A stretch of 64,000 nucleotides of DNA from an uncultured Verrucomicrobiae bacterium (GTDB taxonomy: Bacteria > Verrucomicrobiota > Verrucomicrobiia > Limisphaerales > AAA164-E04). The DNA lies in assembly GCA_943788245.1 (NCBI GenBank), contig CALSPN010000004.1, positions 1 through 64,000 on the forward strand. The letters are read 5' to 3'. The first letter of the stretch is position 1; every line of letters starts with the position of its first letter. The translations under genes were made by a program, and so were the position numbers. The notes under the pieces are model-generated. The model was not told the DNA's origin. It was given only the letters and a program-made list of their open reading frames with translations, and searched no databases. Below, in pieces: positions 9,830 through 19,504 of the stretch.

Positions 9830-11314
9830 ATGAGATTCAGCTCAACCATGCTCTTTATCGAAGCGCTTACGATTTGTCTCTTCCTGACACCCTTGATGAG
9901 ATGGGCTGGCACCCGATTGGGCATAGTCGATCAACCGGATGCCTATCGAAAATTCCATGCAGGTGTTATTCCACGTTGCGGTGGTTTGGCAATTTACATC
10001 AGTTTTTTGGTGCCTATTTTTATCTTTTTATTTTTCATTAAGAAAGAAAGTCTGCTTGCAGCTAGTAATCACTATCAAGTGTGGGTAATCGTGATTGGAG
10101 GTGGTATTGCCATGCTAATGGGACTAGCGGATGACATATGGAATATTCGTGTTCGTTGGAAAATCCTGTTCCAGATCATCGCAGCAACAGTCGCCTATTC
10201 TGGTAATTTACGTATTGATAACCTCTCTAATCCATTTGGATCAGCGATTGAATTGGGGTTTTTCTCCTATCCAGCGACACTTTTGTGGTTTTTTGTATGT
10301 ATGAATGCCATCAATATTTTCGATGGGCTTGATGGGCTGGCCGCTGGGGTTTCGCTCTTCGTTACGGTTACTTTGCTTGGTGTCAGTTTGACTTTTGGAA
10401 ATGATACAGGCGTTTTTATCAGTGCCTGTTTATCAGGCGCAATTCTGGGTTTTCTGGTATACAATTTCAGCCCAGCCTCCATATTTATGGGCGATTCAGG
10501 AAGCATGTTCATTGGATTCGGAATTGCAGCGTTGAGTTTGGTTTCCAGTTACAAGGCGGAAACTGCAACTGCCCTTTTGATTCCTATCATCGCACTTTTT
10601 CTTCCGTTTTTTGATCTGATTTCTGCAGCACTCAGGCGGTGGTCTAAGTTTTTACCTTTGACCATGCCGGATGGGAAACATCTTCATCATGTCATGATGT
10701 CCAAAGGATTGAGCGCGAGAAGGACAGTGCTTTATCTCTATATTGTTTGTATTGTTTTGTGCGGTGCCGCTCTGATTATCGTGTTCTCCAGAGCCAGCGC
10801 AACTGCCACTATCGTGTTTATCATCGGAAGTGTTTTCATTGTTGGAAACCATTTCTTGAAGGTGGTGGATGTTAATGAAATACGGAGAAGGATTACTCAT
10901 GACAAACGGAGGCACCAATGGAACAAGGAACACGTTGCGCCGCTCATAAAAGCCACTGATCAAGTGAAGGCCTGCGAAAATTTAGACGATGCATGGCGAT
11001 ACTGTGTCGTTGCTTTCAAAAACCTTGAACTAAGCAGTGCGTCAATAAATGTGTTTGAAAATGGGGAATGGCATAGCCTCCGAGATTGGAAATACAATGA
11101 GTCATACATATCTGAGAACCAAAAAAGCTCCGATCCATCAACTCCGTGGACATGGACTTTAGAATGCCCCATCGAACTTGCGAATGATACAAGGCTGATA
11201 GTACTGAAGTTGAAGGGGAAGAATGAGACTTCAGAGATAAGATCAATAATGCCGCTTTTGAATAACCTTGCAGTCGGTATGAACGAAAAGGATGGTTTAT
11301 GCAAACATGTGTGA
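9830..11314 (+). CDS. WecA/MraY-family polyprenyl-phosphate sugar-1-phosphate transferase with C-terminal extension
   Basis: This enzyme should start glycan assembly by transferring a sugar-1-phosphate to undecaprenyl phosphate at the inner membrane. The first ~340 residues are polytopic and hold the catalytic signatures: DD at 101-102 (GLADDIWN), NIFDGLDG at 162-169, GDSGS at 221-225 and the nucleotide-binding HLHH at 284-287. All key acidic and histidine residues are present. Ordinary WecA proteins end near 360 residues; this one has about 150 further soluble residues (345-494) that begin with a basic stretch NEIRRRITHDKRRHQW and then resemble a small alpha/beta domain with no motif I recognise. 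It is preceded by about 110 non-coding bases, so it may have its own promoter. Confidence 0.9.
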   Translation: MRFSSTMLFIEALTICLFLTPLMRWAGTRLGIVDQPDAYRKFHAGVIPRCGGLAIYISFLVPIFIFLFFIKKESLLAASNHYQVWVIVIGGGIAMLMGLADDIWNIRVRWKILFQIIAATVAYSGNLRIDNLSNPFGSAIELGFFSYPATLLWFFVCMNAINIFDGLDGLAAGVSLFVTVTLLGVSLTFGNDTGVFISACLSGAILGFLVYNFSPASIFMGDSGSMFIGFGIAALSLVSSYKAETATALLIPIIALFLPFFDLISAALRRWSKFLPLTMPDGKHLHHVMMSKGLSARRTVLYLYIVCIVLCGAALIIVFSRASATATIVFIIGSVFIVGNHFLKVVDVNEIRRRITHDKRRHQWNKEHVAPLIKATDQVKACENLDDAWRYCVVAFKNLELSSASINVFENGEWHSLRDWKYNESYISENQKSSDPSTPWTWTLECPIELANDTRLIVLKLKGKNETSEIRSIMPLLNNLAVGMNEKDGLCKHV

Positions 11315-11457
11315 CTCCTACCTTTATCATTGAATTCGGTTCACCATATTAACTTTGTAATGCAAATACGTTTTTCCAAATCATTGCTTGCGCAATTGTT
11401 TCTTCTTCATTTCATGCTGCAGTTCATGTAATACTTGCCCAGAATGACACAAGAAAT

Positions 11458-12012
11458 TTGCCTACAGGGGGAGGCGGTGCTGTGGGGATGGGGGTCCCTA
11501 TTTCTAGAGAAAGGAGCTTAATAAACTTGATTATGCGATCTACTGGCCTGGGTAATAATGCAGACATTACAGGCTCTATTCTTAATCAAAATAAAATAAT
11601 TTCTGATTTACCAATGAATCAGGGGGAAGCAATTAGCTCGAGTTTTTTGCGTCACTACGGGCTTAAAGAACCATTGTCTGGAGATCGGTTCAATAGTACT
11701 TCAAAATATGTGTCTCCTTACTCAAATAGTATACTAAAATTAGAGATGGATACTGAGGACATGGCCAGGAGAAGTGCGACTTGGTTCCAGTTCAAAGGTA
11801 TTGATGCGTTGAAACCTATTGGTCTAGCCGGTCTTTCTTATGACACGAACAGTAGCAATCAAAAGACAACGGTAGTGAGTGATTCAATCATTCAAATCTC
11901 ACGTTTGAATTTTATCTTTAATTATGGAGAAAGGCCGGGATCGTCGACTATTGCTAATCTTTTATATCGACCTAGCTATTTAATGAATATAGCGGGCTCC
12001 AGGGGTAAATGA
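11458..12012 (+). CDS. Hypothetical, possibly secreted protein
   Basis: I do not recognise this protein. The open frame begins at a TTG at 11458 and encodes 184 residues rich in Ser, Asn and Gly (LPTGGGGAVGMGVPISRE near the start). The same frame is open upstream to about 11353 and would add FFQIIACAIVSSSFHAAVHV ahead of ILAQ, which looks like a signal peptide, but there is no ATG in that stretch; an ATG at 11360 lies in another frame. A frame error or an unusual start is therefore possible. The body has short hydrophobic strands (LKLEMDTEDMARRSATWFQF) and no known motif. It sits between the WecA-type gene and a broken asparagine-synthase-like gene. Confidence 0.4.
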   Translation: MPTGGGGAVGMGVPISRERSLINLIMRSTGLGNNADITGSILNQNKIISDLPMNQGEAISSSFLRHYGLKEPLSGDRFNSTSKYVSPYSNSILKLEMDTEDMARRSATWFQFKGIDALKPIGLAGLSYDTNSSNQKTTVVSDSIIQISRLNFIFNYGERPGSSTIANLLYRPSYLMNIAGSRGK

Positions 12013-12140
12013 GTTTGAGCAACAAATCATGTTTCAAGTTGGGCGCGAATTCCATCGCAATGCAATAGCCATGAACAGTCAGACCACAATAACGGCGGCA
12101 CCATTGCGCGAACTACCGGGACGTAGGAAGACCATTTTAA

Positions 12141-13337
12141 ACACACCTTAGCAATGCAATATCCAAACGTGTCAATCAAGAAGCAGTTAGAGGTTTAGCA
12201 CTGAGTGGAGGACTTGATTCTAATGCGATACTATCATGCTGGGATCAGATCAATCAGAAAGGTCAATACAATCACCATTTGTTCTCATTGATTCCTGAAA
12301 AAGAGCATCAAACTGACCCGGAAAGTCGTATGCTCTTGCATCAAAGGGCAAGATTGAAAGGATTTCCTTATCATTGGATTACGCCTTCGAGAGCGCTTGA
12401 TTTAATAGGGCCTGCAGAAATGTTCGTTCGGGAGTTGGAAGATCCATTTGCAGTCTTTTCGCTTTCAGGAACGGCATCTTGTTACAGGGAAGCGTCAGAC
12501 AAGGGAATATCATCGGTTGTTGACGGCATGGACGGAGATATGACAGCCGGCATTCCGTCGATGCATTGGCGGTTTCTCTTGAAGCAAAACCAGTTCATGT
12601 CAAGTTTTGTTGAATGTATTCAACATTATCGTTACGAGAAAGAATCCATCCATGCTGGATACGTTGAGATTACCAAGATGCTTTTGGCTCATTTTCTCCC
12701 TGTTTTCTCAAAATGGAAAAAAAAACTTATTGGTGTTGTTGATGGCAATCATGAAAAGATAGACAGTTGGATGAGGGAGATACCTTTTAGAAAGGACCAA
12801 AATATTGCTGATCATTTACATCATCGCATTCAGCAGCTCAGGAAAAACCACCATCCAATCCCGCCCAATACAATAGAAGAATCAATATTAAACGGGTTGA
12901 AATCTCCCATGTTGGGCGTGGCTATTGACCGCTACAGGCTTTCGGCCGAATCTTGCAACGTAAAATCAATACATCCGCTTTTGGATCGTTCGTTGGTAGA
13001 ATTTTTACTGCAGATTCCATGGAATTACAGAGTCTCAAAAGGCGCTCCCAAAGCTTTGCTGAGACAACATCTGGTCAAATTTGGATACAATAGCATAGCA
13101 AACCAAAGAGATTTAGAACATGTTGGACCTAGATTCACTCATGCATTCATGCGGGACTATTTCAAGCGTCATGCGGAACCAAAAGCGGACTCACTGGAAG
13201 CACTATCTAAATATATTAATATCAAGTCTTACTTAAAAAGCTACCAGCAGGCAGTAAATGTTGATTCGTTTGAAAATTCTGATGAGGATACTTGGAGGAT
13301 CATCATGCTATCCGAATGGTTGTTGAAAAATGGTTAG
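12141..13337 (+). pseudogene. Asparagine-synthase-like amidotransferase, C-terminal domain only
   Basis: The frame is open from just after a stop at 12138-12140 and encodes the ATP-pyrophosphatase (synthetase) half of an asparagine-synthase-like protein. The PP-loop is intact: GLALSGGLDSNAIL near 12200, followed by VVDGMDGDMTAG in the position of the usual aspartate-rich motif. Late in the protein, HPLLDRSLVEFLLQIPWNYR and APKALLRQHL match the conserved C-terminal part. The N-terminal glutaminase domain (a Cys-Gly start and about 200 residues) is absent: only 130 bases separate this from the previous open frame. The first ATG, at 12279, is downstream of the PP-loop, so it cannot be the native start. 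In glycan loci such proteins amidate uronic acids; here the gene is probably truncated or badly disrupted. Confidence 0.65.
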
Positions 13338-13647
13338 TCAATTAAGACGACTAGGAAAGACACTCTTATTTGGTATCTTCTTCTTGACCGCTTAACTGCA
13401 CACTGTTGCTAATTCTGAGTGTGTGGGAATCGCGTTATGAGTATGCTAGATTTTTGAATTAGTTCATGAGAAAGTGAACGAAATAAATCGTTATTCTAGA
13501 AAAAAAATATACCCATGAGTTTAAAAAGCAGGCAGCGCAACTGGTCAATCTAGGGCAATTAATCACCGAAGTCTGTTTTTAACCTATTAATAATACCGTT
13601 TTCCCGAGAAAACACCCAATTCAATAAAAAGAATCCATCCTTATAAT
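13338..13647. other. Intergenic region with IS remnant
   Basis: This 310-base gap is AT-rich and has stop codons in all frames except for one short reading listed separately as an IS3 orfA-like remnant. I see no tRNA, riboswitch or clear rho-independent terminator in it. The last ~50 bases before the ABC exporter gene probably hold that gene's promoter and ribosome binding site, but no convincing hexamers stand out. Confidence 0.5.
13493..13582 (+). pseudogene. IS3-family OrfA-like remnant
   Basis: A 29-codon reading, bounded by a stop at 13580-13582, gives LEKKYTHEFKKQAAQLV and then GQLITEV. This matches the start of IS3/IS911-type OrfA helix-turn-helix proteins, which open with a K-K/R-Y-T-x-E-F-K-x-x-A-V-x-L-V pattern. 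Nothing else of a transposase is visible around it, and no terminal inverted repeats or target duplication could be picked out. It is probably a fossil of an insertion in the gap between the broken asparagine-synthase-like gene and the ABC exporter. The match is short, so the assignment is tentative. Confidence 0.5.
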
Positions 13648-15420
13648 ATGAGCTTGAAAAGGATATTGAATTTTTTACCCAATACCGAACGTAAACGACT
13701 CTTTGGAATGATGTTCCTTATGTTGATTAGCGGGTTTTTGGAGGCCGTATCTGTGATTTCAATAGCTCCTTTTTTGGCACTAGCAGTAAGTCCTGATTGG
13801 ACAGAAAAGAAACCATTATTAAATTTTTTATACATATTTTTTAATTTCAATAATCATAAAGATTTTCTAGCTGCAGTGGGTGCTTTTTTTATATTTATTA
13901 ATTTCTCAAGCAATGCAATTAAAGTTTTACTAAAATCGGCTCTTATTCGTTTCTCATGTGAAACCATATCCAATGTGTCATCTAATATGCATAAAGTTTT
14001 ACTTAATCAACCTTACACATTTTTCCTAACGCATAATTCTGCGAATTTACTGAGACGCGTATTCACAGAGGTGAATTTCGTCGTAAATAACTTTTTAACT
14101 CCGCTGCTTTCTTGCATAGAGTCTTGCATCACTGTGAGCCTTCTGTTGCTTGTTATAATAAAGCAAAACCCAACTGTAGCTTTTATTTCTGGCAGCACTT
14201 TTGGGTGCATTTACATAGCCATTTATTTCGGGTTACGTTTACGCATAAAACATTACGGCACAGAGGCAAAAAATGCTGACAAAATAAGATTCATGATTTT
14301 AAAAGAAGGCTTTGAGTCTATAAAATTCGCCAAGCTTTTAAATCTGGAGTCCTATTTTGCGACTAGCTATGGCATTCATGCATCAAGATCTTCACGTATG
14401 CAGGGAAACAACCACATCACAAATATAGTTCCTCGCTACTGTGTGGATTCGATAGCGATGATTGGAATAGTTGGAATCACTTTATATTTTGTCAGGTCAA
14501 AAGAACAAACTTCAGAAGTACTCCCTATATTAGCAATTTACGGCTTTGCCTTCTACCGACTTATACCGAACATTCAAAATATTTACTCGAATGCAACTAA
14601 AATGCAATTTGCTACACCGCGTGTTGAAACTCTAATTAAAGAAACAACATCTCTTAAGGTTATAGAGGATAAGCTACCTCTTAATAGCACAACTGAGTTT
14701 AAACAAATACACAATAGCCCACAGCTTGAAGTAAGGAACCTAGAATTCAAATATCCAACTTCTTCGAAAAAAATTCTACAAAACATCAATTTTAAAATTC
14801 ATGAGAATCAATGTATAGGGTTCTTGGGAAAAACCGGATCAGGGAAAACGACTCTACTTGATTTAATGTTGGGTTTACTCCCCCCAGACAAAGGCGAAAT
14901 CCTACACAATGGACGAAGCCTAAAAGGCATCAATAAAAAGCTATGGCAACGAAATATCGGATATGTACCGCAGGATATCATCCTATTGGATACATCCGTT
15001 AAAAGGAATATTGCGTTTGGCGTAGAGGAAAAAAAAATAGATATGGAGAAAGTCAAAAGGGCTGCGATCATGGCTAATATAGATAATTTCATAGAGTCAA
15101 ATTTATCAAGTGCTTATGATACTGAAGTTGGGGACCGCGGGATAAGGCTCAGCGGAGGTCAACGCCAAAGAATTGGAATTGCGCGGGCTCTATACAGGGA
15201 GCCTAAAATTTTATTTTTCGATGAAGCCACGAGCAGCTTAGACAATCAAACAGAAAAAGAACTAATGCAAGCGATTGAAAGACTTCATGGAAAATTGACC
15301 ATTGTTATCGTAGCCCACCGATTAAATACTTTGCAGGGTTGTGATTGGCTCATAAATCTATCTAATGGAAGGGTTTCCAAATCTGGCACTTTCAAACATG
15401 TTTTAAAACAATTTAGATAA
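13648..15420 (+). CDS. ABC exporter, fused permease/ATPase (MsbA/PglK-like)
   Basis: A 590-residue half-transporter that should work as a homodimer, moving a lipid-linked glycan or similar substrate across the inner membrane. Residues 15-330 contain about six hydrophobic helices. The ATPase half has Walker A GKTGSGKTT, Q-loop VPQD, signature LSGGQRQRIGIARAL, Walker B ILFFDEATSSLD and the switch histidine in VAHR, so it should be catalytically competent. Its position inside a polysaccharide locus fits a PglK-type flippase. The gene is intact and more AT-rich to the eye than its neighbours. It lies 66 bases after the IS-like remnant. Substrate is inferred from context only. Confidence 0.9.
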   Translation: MSLKRILNFLPNTERKRLFGMMFLMLISGFLEAVSVISIAPFLALAVSPDWTEKKPLLNFLYIFFNFNNHKDFLAAVGAFFIFINFSSNAIKVLLKSALIRFSCETISNVSSNMHKVLLNQPYTFFLTHNSANLLRRVFTEVNFVVNNFLTPLLSCIESCITVSLLLLVIIKQNPTVAFISGSTFGCIYIAIYFGLRLRIKHYGTEAKNADKIRFMILKEGFESIKFAKLLNLESYFATSYGIHASRSSRMQGNNHITNIVPRYCVDSIAMIGIVGITLYFVRSKEQTSEVLPILAIYGFAFYRLIPNIQNIYSNATKMQFATPRVETLIKETTSLKVIEDKLPLNSTTEFKQIHNSPQLEVRNLEFKYPTSSKKILQNINFKIHENQCIGFLGKTGSGKTTLLDLMLGLLPPDKGEILHNGRSLKGINKKLWQRNIGYVPQDIILLDTSVKRNIAFGVEEKKIDMEKVKRAAIMANIDNFIESNLSSAYDTEVGDRGIRLSGGQRQRIGIARALYREPKILFFDEATSSLDNQTEKELMQAIERLHGKLTIVIVAHRLNTLQGCDWLINLSNGRVSKSGTFKHVLKQFR

Positions 15421-15522
15421 ACTTTAATCCTTTGACCACATAAATAATTATATACTTCAAACAGTTTTTACATTATCTTTTACCTTAATATTAGTAAAAT
15501 CTGAAAAATTCTATTTCTAGTA

Positions 15523-16899
15523 ATGCATATTTTGCTTCCCAACTTTTTATTCCCTCCTTTCTGTGGTCCTGGTTCCATGAGGCTGGGGCGATTTGTGAGG
15601 TATTGGGCAGAATTTGGTTCCCATGTTACCGTTGTGACAACATCGCCTGAGGATTATCGAGCAGATTTTCCTCGACATCAAAATCTTGATTGGAAGCTCA
15701 ATGAGAATTTCCCCTGCAGGATAAACATTATCCGCACAAAACCTGTGCATCATTTATGGAACTCAAAAAGCCCACAATTGTCCCAACCAGACAAAACCAT
15801 TGTCTGGAACTCAATTGCGGCCGAAAAATGTAAACTTATACATACCAAAAACCCAGTCGATATTCTTTTTACAAGCTCGAACCCTTTAAGCACTCACTTA
15901 TTAGGGTTGTTACTTAAAAGTCAATTAGGCATTCCATGGATCGCAGAATTTCGGGATCCATGGACAACAAGTCCGTTTCGTGTCTGGAACGACAAACGGC
16001 AGCACCTGTTTGAACGAGAACAACATGAAAAAATTCTTCGAAATGCTGATCATGTCATAGTTAATACGCCAGTAGCCAAAACCGAAACAATCAAGGCTTT
16101 TCCTTTTCTGGGAAGTCAGAAAGTTACGGTGGTTACTAATTTTTTTCACTCAAAATCGATGTCTAGTATTGCAAAAAATTTCTGCCGACACAAAAGCAAC
16201 CGTCTGACAATAGCGCATGTGGGGACCTTAAGAAAAATCGATATTCCTCATGGCTCGGCAAGATTCAGATTGGTTTTAAAAGCGTTTTTGCGGATGATCA
16301 ACAGAGGCAATGGTTACAAGCTGTGTCGCACAAACAAATATGGAAATAGTTTAGCTTATTTTTCCAAAGCCCTTCACCTGCTCGTAAATGAAGATCCTGA
16401 TTGGAAATTTCGTTTACGTCTTGAATTAGCAGGGCGAGTTGGAGTAACTGATGCAAAAAAGGAAATCCAAAATCTGATGAACCGCTATGATATAAACGGA
16501 ATGGTCAGGTATAATGGTCTTGTCTCTCACCAAGATGCGCTTGGTATTCTTTACAACGCAGATGTATTGTTGATCAATCAGGAATATCCTCTCAACGGCA
16601 AAGAATGCTCGGTAGTACCAGCAAAACTGTACGAGTATTTTGGAAGTAAGAAGCCTATTTTAGGTTTACTCCCACCGGGTGACGCTAAGAATTTCCTCAT
16701 TGACTCAGGCATCGGACATGTCAGCGACCCGGCCTCCCCAAAAAAAATTTCCAACCTTATCAAACATATTTACAAGATTCATGCTAACGTAGGTCTCAAA
16801 ACATCGCCGCATAGAAGTTTTACTCGACAATTCGATTCTTCAGTTTTGTCAAAAATCGTATGGGACGAGTTCAAATCGATACTTAAATCCAAAACTTAA
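15523..16899 (+). CDS. Glycosyltransferase family 4 with an internal insertion
   Basis: A 458-residue GT4-like transferase. The N-terminal MHILLPNFLFPPFCGPGSMR and WIAEFRDPWTTSPF (equivalent to the EFRDPW motif of this subgroup) are clear. The donor domain begins at LTIAHVGTLRK and ends with the conserved VPAKLYEYFGSKKPILGLLP. Between the VGTL strand and NSLAYFSKALHLLV there are about 40 extra residues (starting IDIPHGSARFRLV) that I do not expect in this family; they could be a real loop or the result of two compensating indels. About 100 bases separate it from the ABC exporter gene. No membrane helix is seen. Confidence 0.85.
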   Translation: MHILLPNFLFPPFCGPGSMRLGRFVRYWAEFGSHVTVVTTSPEDYRADFPRHQNLDWKLNENFPCRINIIRTKPVHHLWNSKSPQLSQPDKTIVWNSIAAEKCKLIHTKNPVDILFTSSNPLSTHLLGLLLKSQLGIPWIAEFRDPWTTSPFRVWNDKRQHLFEREQHEKILRNADHVIVNTPVAKTETIKAFPFLGSQKVTVVTNFFHSKSMSSIAKNFCRHKSNRLTIAHVGTLRKIDIPHGSARFRLVLKAFLRMINRGNGYKLCRTNKYGNSLAYFSKALHLLVNEDPDWKFRLRLELAGRVGVTDAKKEIQNLMNRYDINGMVRYNGLVSHQDALGILYNADVLLINQEYPLNGKECSVVPAKLYEYFGSKKPILGLLPPGDAKNFLIDSGIGHVSDPASPKKISNLIKHIYKIHANVGLKTSPHRSFTRQFDSSVLSKIVWDEFKSILKSKT

Positions 16900-16922
16900 A
16901 TCAATCAATTCGTTAATAGGTA

Positions 16923-18000
16923 ATGATTTGCTATTTCCTTCGTAAGGTGAAGTCAAAATGCATTCGAGTTAGTAAAAAGCTAATTGCCGTGGCATTTAAT
17001 TTTGCGGCCGTTAATGACATTTTTTGCTCTGTTTATTACTTCATCTTTTCAAAGTCTTTTAATCGCGAACACATCGGTGTGTTAAACGGTATCGCACAAT
17101 TTAGGTCAGTAAGTGGGCTCGAAAATGGGTCCTCAGCATTACTCCGACGCAATATTCACCGATTGGAAAAAGGATTAATCATGCGTCCGAGGAGGGATAT
17201 TTTTGCATTAGCATATATTAGCGAAACATTCGAAGCGTATAAAAGTTGTCTTAGATTGACGGACCATGAAAATAAAGGGGAGCTGAATTGGGCCCGAGAC
17301 GTCTTGTGTGCCTACTTCAAAGCGTGCGCTAAGCACAACCTGATTGATCAATTAAGAACCGAATTCAACAAGCTCCCTGAGCCGAAACCGCTATTAAATC
17401 CCGACCGATCCAGTGCATTCCAACCTTACAAAAGGAATCTTAAAGTGTCATCTGCTGTAAATTACGAAGACCTTTTGTCACTAGCAAAACGTCGTCGATC
17501 GGTTCGATGGTTCCTTCCACAGCAAGTACCCGCGTCATCTTGTTGAAAAAGCCGTCCTTGTTGCAGGACTTTCGCCAAGTGCTTGCAATCGGCAGCCATT
17601 TGAATTTAGATTTTTTGATGATGAAACCATGTTGCGAGTGGTTTCAGAACTTCCAGGTGGCACTGCGGGATATGATCACAATTTCCCTCTCATTGGTGTT
17701 GTAATTGGTAGTCTAGCCCACTTTTTTGATGAACGTGATAGACACCTCATTTATATCGACGGTAGCCTAGCGACGATGAGTCTGGTGTTTGCTCTGGAAT
17801 CTCTTGGATTGAGTTCATGCTGTATTAACTGGCCTGACATGAGAGACCGTGAAGAAAAAGCTCGAAAAGTATTAGGCCTCAAAGAGTATGAAAGACCAGT
17901 GATGTTTCTTGCCATAGGATTCCCTGATCCCGAAGGATTGGTGCCATATTCACAAAAAAAACCTATATCCCAGCTTTGCCGCTGGAACTATACAGGATGA
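16923..18000 (+). CDS. Nitroreductase-family protein (frame-disrupted)
   Basis: A flavin-dependent nitroreductase-fold protein of about 359 residues when one frame change near 17505-17530 is repaired. The first ~175 residues are an N-terminal extension with basic and hydrophobic parts. The nitroreductase domain starts at LAKRRRSVRWF, whose arginines normally bind FMN phosphate, then LVAGLSPSACNRQPFEFRFF after the break, and ALESLGLSSCCINWPDMRDR and RPVMFLAIGFPD near the end, all standard for the fold. Its stop overlaps the ATG of the pyruvyl transferase gene, so the two are coupled. In this setting it may reduce a sugar or cofactor intermediate, but no substrate can be named. Confidence 0.8.
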
Positions 18001-19125
18001 TACTAGAAGTTACAGGAACCGGGACACTTAACAAGGGTGCGGAACTCCTGCTTGTTGCTATTAAAGCCGCCTTGGCCTGCAATAGTGAAATACAACTGGC
18101 AGTCTCTCCGCGTTTTGGCCCATATCATGCGCGTGCAGGGTATGGTTTGCTGCAAAAAGTGAAAATTGACAGACTCGGTAGGTCTAAAGTGGGTTTTTTC
18201 CATACTGCCAGCCTCATTTCGGGCTGCCTATGGCATGGTAACTGAGAATGACATTGACGGGATCATCGATGCATCTGGTTTTGCCTTCGGAGATCAGCTT
18301 CCTGTCTCAACTGCGCAGCATTTCGCAGCAGATTGCATTCGATGGAAAAAGCAAGGAAAACCAATCGTCTTGTTGCCTCAAGCCTTTGGTCCCTTTAAGA
18401 AGAAAGAAGCTCGCCTAGCCTTCCAGTTGATAGCCCAAAATGCCGATTTAATCTTTGCACGTGATAAGGATTCGCTTCAATTTGCTAAAATTGCAGCACC
18501 AGAAGAAGAACAGAAAATACGGCTTGCACCAGATATAACAATAAATGTCGATGGGCCGGTGTTGAAACGAAAGGATGTCAGCGATCAAACTGCGTTGATA
18601 GTGCCAAATGTGCGTATGCTGGATCGCACTAACCCACAAGAATCGCAAGCTTACCTCCCCTTTCTCGCACGATGCGTGAAGTATGTTCGCGAAAAGAAAT
18701 TAGATCCAGTGTTGTTGCTTCATAGCGATAGAGATGACGATAGACTTGTCAACGCAGTTCACGACCAAATAACTTCAAAAATACCAGTCATCCGAGAAAC
18801 TGATCCGATCAAGCTGAAGGGAATCCTTCAGAGTCCTCGTTTGGTAATTGCTTCGCGTTTTCACGCTTTGGTCGCTGCTCTTTCTGGTGGGGTTCCTGCC
18901 ATTGCGGTCGGTTGGAGCCACAAATACAAACACTTACTCAATGACTTTCAATGTCCAGATATGTTTACCTCTGTCAACGCTCCTCCTGACGAGATGTTGA
19001 GGCTCATCACTCAAGTCCAAACTGAGCATGCAATTCGTTCAGAAAGGCTTCGCATAGTAAAAATGAATCTAAGCACGAAAATTGACACTGTTTGGAAAGA
19101 AGCAGGTAAGATATTTTCTTTTTGA
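17997..19125 (+). CDS. Polysaccharide pyruvyl transferase family protein (frame-disrupted)
   Basis: About 375 residues of the PS_pyruv_trans fold, which transfers pyruvate from phosphoenolpyruvate to a sugar as a ketal. The start ATG at 17997 overlaps the previous stop (ATGA). The N-terminus MILEVTGTGTLNKGAELLLV matches the family's GxGxxNKGAE opening. A frame change near 18180-18240 joins it to the rest: IIDASGFAFGDQL, GKPIVLLPQAFGPF, and the C-terminal signature VIASRFHALVAALSGGVPAI followed by VGWSHKYKHLL. Catalytic Arg and His of the SRFH motif are kept. It is paired with the nitroreductase, an arrangement that suggests both modify the same sugar. Confidence 0.85.
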
Positions 19126-19504
19126 AAGTTAAAAAAAGAACACTCGCCAACTAAATCGTGGAAGGACCCAGACCAGTGATTCCGATACACAAGGGGCTTA
19201 ATGTTGCAATATTTCTGATCAACGCCCAACTAGGTTCACTATGAATTGCCAGCAATACGGATGAAATCTCCACTGGAGCCATAAACATAGACATTTGCTG
19301 AATGAGCTTTCTTTGGTTGCAAGCAACAAATGATGCATGTAGAAGCAACTAAATGCCAAGCCTCAGAGTGTTTAACTATTACAACCGGCCCAGAACCGAA
19401 GTTGGATGATCAATTCCATCCGGAAATAGGAACAGGACCCGCAAAGACGCAAACTTGATCAGATGCGGTCCAAAGTCAAAAAGGTATTTGAAATTTCTTA
19501 GCTG
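19126..19504. other. Gap without a supported gene
   Basis: These 379 bases carry stops in all + strand frames. Short readings on either strand (for example MPSLRVFNYYNRPRTEVG at about 19353 on the + strand, which vaguely recalls a GT4 N-terminus) do not extend to a recognisable protein. No RNA gene, repeat or terminator is evident. It may be a decayed gene, or the sequence may be poor here as elsewhere in this locus. Confidence 0.4.

Noticed and set aside
19151-19348. A 65-residue - strand frame in the 19126-19504 gap
   Set aside because: It ends in the gap and matches nothing I know; not enough to call a gene.
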